From JACRLW01 sp050181465 (GTDB taxonomy: Bacteria > Planctomycetota > UBA1135 > UBA2386): DNA of 64,000 nt. Both the position numbers and the translations under genes were made by a program. The stretch is from NCBI GenBank assembly GCA_050181465.1, contig JBFXDD010000007.1, positions 1 to 64,000 of the forward strand. The letters run 5' to 3'. This document shows positions 60,422 to 64,000 of the stretch, in pieces; the stretch's first letter is position 1, and each line of letters opens with the position of its first letter. Below the pieces are notes generated by a model that saw only the letters and a list, made by a program, of their open reading frames with translations, was not told where the DNA came from and did no database searches.

Positions 60422-61201
60422 ATGGTCGTTCCTGCTCGCCGACTCATCTCGCTGGTGCCCAGTCTCACCGAAACGGTGTGCGACCTGGGCGTCGCCGGCC
60501 GTCTCGTAGCGGCCACTCGCTTCTGCGCGTCACCGGAGGACGAATTGCGGTTCGTTCCTCGCGTCGGCGGGACCAAGAATCCGGATCGCGAAAAGGTCGC
60601 GGCGTTCGAGCCGGACCTCGTGCTCATGAACACCGAGGAGAATCGGCGCGAGGACATCGAGTGGTTCTCGGCGCGCTTCGAGGTTCATGAGAGCATGCCG
60701 CGCTCGGTCAGCGATGCGGCCGAAGTCGTCAAGGACCTCGGCCGTCTGCTCGCCGTCGAGGACGCCGCCGAGGCGATCACACTGGATATCGAGGCACACT
60801 CGATGCGCGTGGAAGTCGAGAGCCTCGGCCTCGGGAACGTGCGCGTTTTCTACCCGATCTGGAAGCAACCGTGGATCGGTGTCAATCGCACGACGTACGT
60901 CCACGACGTGCTGTCGCGGGCCGGAGCGATCAACGTGTGTGCCGATCGCGAGTCCCGCTACCCGGTCGTGGCGGCGGGTGACCTGCGGTCGCTCGGTGCG
61001 GAACTGGTCCTACTTCCGTCCGAACCCTTCGCATTCTCTCGCGAGCACCGACGTGCTCTCATCGAAGAGCGCACGTTCGGTCGAGACGTCCCGATCCTCA
61101 TGGTCGACGGTCGCAACTTCTGCTGGCACGGCTCGCGGAGCGGTCGAGGATTGGTCGCGGTCAGCGAACTGCTGGCGCGCTTCCGTCGCGTGGCCGCCTG
61201 A
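60422..61201 (+). CDS. Helical-backbone substrate-binding protein (BtuF-like) without a signal peptide
   Basis: A 259-residue protein of the periplasmic-binding-protein fold used for vitamin B12 and siderophores: RLISLVPSLTETVCDLG at the start, GTKNPDREKVAAFEPDLVLMN, the long backbone helix, and YPVVAAGDLRSLGAELVLLPSEPF. No signal peptide or lipobox is present, and no ABC permease or ATPase gene is adjacent, so it may act in the cytoplasm, for example as a B12-binding sensor or chaperone. No cobalamin riboswitch was seen in the 102 bases upstream. Convergent with cardiolipin synthase, 18 bases away. Confidence 0.85.
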   Translation: MVVPARRLISLVPSLTETVCDLGVAGRLVAATRFCASPEDELRFVPRVGGTKNPDREKVAAFEPDLVLMNTEENRREDIEWFSARFEVHESMPRSVSDAAEVVKDLGRLLAVEDAAEAITLDIEAHSMRVEVESLGLGNVRVFYPIWKQPWIGVNRTTYVHDVLSRAGAINVCADRESRYPVVAAGDLRSLGAELVLLPSEPFAFSREHRRALIEERTFGRDVPILMVDGRNFCWHGSRSGRGLVAVSELLARFRRVAA

Positions 61202-61219
61202 GCTACCGACATCCGATGT

Positions 61220-62665
61220 TCAGAGCAGCGGCGACAGCAGTCGTGCTGCTCCGGTGAGGAACTTCGCGAACAGCCCCTGGCGAGCGAGGTCCTCGGCTGT
61301 GAACTCGGCGGCTACGCGCAGGTCGTCGAGGAACGAGCGGGCCAAGATGCTCGCGAACTCCGGATCGATCACGAAGGCATTGAGTTCGAAGTTGAGTCGG
61401 AAGGATCGCATGTCCATGTTCGACGACCCGACGGTTCCAAGCCAATCGTCGATCACCATCGTCTTGGCGTGTACGAAACCGCGGCCGTAACGGAAGATCT
61501 TCGCACCGGCTTCCAGCATCGGCGGGAAATACGATCGAGCTGCGAGCTGTACGACGACGTTGTCGGACTTCAGCGGAACGAGCACACGGACGTCGACGCC
61601 ACGGAGTGCCGCGGCAACCAACGCATTCTCGATCGCCGGCGATGGAATGAAGTACGGATTCGTGATCCAGACTCGATCGCGCGCGGCTGCGATGGCGAAG
61701 GCGTACGCGGTCTCGATGGAGGCCCATTCACGGTCAGGACCGGAGTCGATCACCTGCACGATCGCGTCGTCGGTGTGAACGGCGGGATCAGGGAAGTAGC
61801 AGGCGTCTTCGAGCGCTTCGAAGGTCGTCGCATACCAGTCTTCCGCGAAGGCGCTCTGCAAGCTCAACACGCATGGGCCACGCAACTCCACATGGGAATC
61901 GCGCCAATGTGCGATCTCCGGATCCAATCCTAGATACTCGCGGCCGATGTTGATCCCGCCGGTGAGACCGATCTTGCCGTCGACCACGACGATCTTGCGG
62001 TGGTTTCGAAAGTCCACCCGGTCGCGGCGCCGGAACCGAGTCAGTAAGCGACGCACCGGACTGAATGCCGCCGCCTTTCCGCCGGCCTCGATCAAGCCCG
62101 CCCAGAAGTCGGTAGGTAGGCGAGCGCTGCCCACGGCATCGAACAGCACGCGAACCATCACACCGCGCAGCTGCGCAGCTATCAGTCGATCGCGCAATCG
62201 TCGACCGGCCTCGTCGGGTTGAATGATGTAGAACTCGACGTGGACATGATCGTTCGCGCCCTCGATCGCTTTGGCGATCGCGCGATAGGTTGCACTCGCG
62301 TTCTCGAGCAACTCGGCGCGGTTGCCGTGACTTGCGGCGGTCGACGACAGCGCGGCACCCAACTTCAAGAACTCCACGGTCCGCGAGTCATCTTCGACGC
62401 GGGCGCGTTCCCGCAGCTTCTGCGCCACGCCGAGTCGATCGCGAACGTCCTCGATCCGCTTGGCCGCCATCTCCATGCGCCGACGTTTCGTCGCGGCGCG
62501 TGGTGCGCCGATCAGGAGGTACACCATGAGCCCGATGACCGGCAGGAAGACCAGCGTGAGCAGCCATGCGAGCGTGGCGGCAGGCTGGCGTCGCTCGAGG
62601 AGGATGACGACCGAGATCGCTGCGATGTGTGCAGCGAAGAGAACGATCGTGATTGCAGTCCACAT
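61220..62665 (-). CDS. cls: Cardiolipin synthase (phospholipase D family)
   Basis: Makes cardiolipin from two phosphatidylglycerols at the inner membrane. The 481-residue protein has two N-terminal membrane helices (about 4-22 and 30-52), then two HKD motifs: H222, K224, D229 in NHRKIVVVDGKIGLTGG and H399, K401, D406 in HAKTMVIDDWLGTVGSSN. The size and the order of the domains are those of ClsA. It starts nine bases after the stop of the transporter gene upstream, so they form an operon. Confidence 0.94.
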   Translation of the reverse strand: MWTAITIVLFAAHIAAISVVILLERRQPAATLAWLLTLVFLPVIGLMVYLLIGAPRAATKRRRMEMAAKRIEDVRDRLGVAQKLRERARVEDDSRTVEFLKLGAALSSTAASHGNRAELLENASATYRAIAKAIEGANDHVHVEFYIIQPDEAGRRLRDRLIAAQLRGVMVRVLFDAVGSARLPTDFWAGLIEAGGKAAAFSPVRRLLTRFRRRDRVDFRNHRKIVVVDGKIGLTGGINIGREYLGLDPEIAHWRDSHVELRGPCVLSLQSAFAEDWYATTFEALEDACYFPDPAVHTDDAIVQVIDSGPDREWASIETAYAFAIAAARDRVWITNPYFIPSPAIENALVAAALRGVDVRVLVPLKSDNVVVQLAARSYFPPMLEAGAKIFRYGRGFVHAKTMVIDDWLGTVGSSNMDMRSFRLNFELNAFVIDPEFASILARSFLDDLRVAAEFTAEDLARQGLFAKFLTGAARLLSPLL

Positions 62666-62674
62666 GAGCGAACG

Positions 62675-63924
62675 TCAATCCTCGTGACGACGCCGCGGAG
62701 TCGCCCGCCGCTCGGCGAGCAGATCCGCGATCGGCTGCGTGTACCCCATCTCGACGAGAACGATCTTGATGGCGGATGTCATGGGAACAGCGAGCAAGAC
62801 CCCGACCAGGCCCCACAGCATGCCCCAGAAGACCAGTCCCAGGAGCACGGCGACCGGATGCAGGTCGAGCGATCGCCCCATCAGCTTGGGCTCGAGGAGT
62901 TGGCCGATCAGCATCTGCACGGCTGCCGGGAGCGCGATCGCGAGGGCGGTGGTCGCGCCGGAGATCTGATCGGAACCGAGAAGGATCGGAATCGGCAGCA
63001 CGGTCGCGATCATCGAACCGACGTTCGGAACGAAGTTGAGCACGAACACCAGGAAGGCGAAGGCCAGCGCCAGCGGAACTCCGAGGAAGAACAGGATGCT
63101 GCCGACGATGAGCGCAGTGAGGACGGAGATCGCNNNNNNNNNNNNNNNNNNNNNNNNNNNNNNNNNNNNNNNNNNNNNNNNNNNNNNNNNNNNNNNNNNN
63201 NNNNNNNNNNNNNNNNNNNNNNNNNNNNNNNNNCGATCATCGAACCGACGTTCGGAACGAAGTTGAGCACGAACACCAGGAAGGCGAAGGCCAGCGCCAG
63301 CGGAACTCCGAGGAAGAACAGGATGCTGCCGACGATGAGCGCAGTGAGGACGGAGATCGCAACCTTGAGCGAGATGTAGTGCGCGATGCTGCGACGGACT
63401 TTCGTCCACGTGCCGCTCACCACCACTGGCGGTTCCGAGTGGGTAGCGAGCAGGAAGAACAAGAACACCAAGACGATAGCGGCATTCGAGACCAACGATG
63501 CGGCCTCGCCGAGCAATCCCGTCATCAGCGACTGGAGTTCGGATGTCCCGATGCTCCACTCGGTGTGGGGCAGCCCGAAGCTCTCGAGCCAACTGTTCAG
63601 ATCGACCTGGAGCTCTCTCAGTTGCTGCTCGTAGGTCGGCATTCCGTCCTTCAACTGGGCGAGCGCGGCCGCGACGATTCCGGTGACGACGATCACGACG
63701 CCGATTCCGAGCAGCAGAGTCGTCACGACGGCGACGCCGCGCGGTACGCGCAACCCCTTGATCTGCGCCAGCACGATCGGCTCTGCGACGATCGACAGGA
63801 ACAATGCCAGGACGAAGGGCACCAGCACCGGGCGGAGCCAGTACAGCGAGCCACCGCACGCGATCGCGGTCAGAATCGTCAGGCAGACGGCGGTGATGCG
63901 GGGTGCTTGCCGATCCAGGTCCAT
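62675..63924 (-). CDS. AI-2E-family transporter, intact but split by an assembly gap
   Basis: A polytopic membrane protein of the AI-2E (PerM/TqsA) family, with LRPVLVPFVLALFLSIVAEP at the N-terminus, FVPNVGSMIATVLPIPILL and LEPKLMGRSLDLHPVAVLLGLVFWGMLWGLVGVLLAVPM at the C-terminus. These are the family's conserved signature blocks. The 100 N at 63134-63233 and the repeated 127-bp flank break the frame. Removing 227 bases (one flank and the gap) leaves one continuous frame: 356 residues from an upstream ATG at 63972, or 340 from the preferred ATG at 63924. Substrate unknown; the name does not prove AI-2 transport. It precedes cls by nine bases. Confidence 0.88.
63007..63133. repeat. 127-bp flank of the assembly gap, first copy
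   Basis: Identical to 63234-63360. The length of 127 equals a k-mer size used by common assemblers. The duplicate is most likely one genomic sequence counted twice at an unmerged contig join, and not a biological repeat. Confidence 0.9.
63134..63233. other. Assembly gap of 100 N
   Basis: A run of exactly 100 N, the default size for gaps of unknown length in a scaffold, flanked by identical 127-bp ends. The true gap size is most likely zero, with the ends overlapping by 127 bases. Confidence 0.95.
63234..63360. repeat. 127-bp flank of the assembly gap, second copy
   Basis: Identical to 63007-63133. Merging the copies restores the transporter frame. Confidence 0.9.
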
Positions 63925-63973
63925 GGCGGGCGGTGAGGATATCGCGACAGGAAGTGTCTCGACCGGTCGCATG

Positions 63974-64000
63974 CTAGCCCGGACTGGTCGCGAACGTCGT
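63974..64000 (+). repeat. CTAG-family palindromic repeat, copy H (cut by window end)
   Basis: CTAGCCCGGACTGGTCGCG and then AACGTCGT: the left terminus of the element in the A-D orientation, running off the end of the window, upstream of the transporter gene. Confidence 0.8.

Overview
The window is a GC-rich bacterial segment, tightly packed and with genes on both strands. The gene content points to Planctomycetota. It has an ECF sigma factor overlapping a PknB-type kinase, two proteins built from carboxypeptidase-regulatory-like repeats, many secreted or lipid-anchored proteins of unknown function, and a secreted subtilase whose C-terminal module I associate with that phylum. No rRNA, tRNA or CRISPR was seen. 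The sequence is probably metagenome-derived: a 100-N gap at 63134-63233 is flanked by two identical 127-bp copies, which looks like an unmerged k-mer overlap. The phylum call is inference from content.

Region 136-12956 (minus strand). A SAM riboswitch (about 4305-4410) precedes metB/metZ, an aspartate kinase-homoserine dehydrogenase fusion without ACT domains, and asd. The overlapping genes form a methionine/aspartate-family operon. Upstream lie leucyl aminopeptidase, a secreted M1 aminopeptidase, a YgiQ radical SAM protein and two lipoproteins. Bases 1-135 hold no gene I can recognise.

Region 13031-23103. Two tandem copies of a 180-bp palindromic element are followed by divergent 5'-nucleotidase and alkaline phosphatase genes, a lipoprotein, a leucine-dehydrogenase-type enzyme with an overlapping thioesterase gene, and a secreted subtilase on the opposite strand.

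Region 23104-31798. An ECF sigma factor overlaps a membrane Ser/Thr kinase. These are followed by a large regulatory-like repeat protein and a uronate-isomerase-like protein. A sigma-54 activator with a pseudo-receiver domain converges on the last of these.

Region 31924-40329. This is the most striking part. Four translationally linked minus-strand genes encode an FeS/FAD/diheme-cytochrome-b protein, a 23-CxxCH cytochrome, an exported beta-barrel candidate and a 28-CxxCH cytochrome. Together they look like a complete electron conduit from cytoplasmic NAD(P)H or the membrane to the cell exterior. A short proline-rich gene beside it has a -24/-12 (sigma-54) promoter.

Region 40587-52256. Genes here encode an acetyltransferase, a secreted protein with a near-perfect sigma-54 promoter and a strong terminator, NAD-type isocitrate dehydrogenase, an MtfA-like peptidase, exonuclease III, a ChaN-PDZ lipoprotein, a tandem PilZ protein, YqeY, an IS1-like transposase and a divergent kinase.

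Region 52310-64000. Genes here encode an FHA-GAF-sigma-54 activator, a metallophosphoesterase, an SRPBCC-YCII protein, an SGNH hydrolase, a second regulatory-like protein, a BtuF-like protein, cardiolipin synthase and an AI-2E-type transporter broken only by the assembly gap.

A family of intergenic palindromes with CTAG-containing inverted termini (five full-length or nearly full-length copies, one truncated, one solo terminus, one cut by the window edge) punctuates the whole window.
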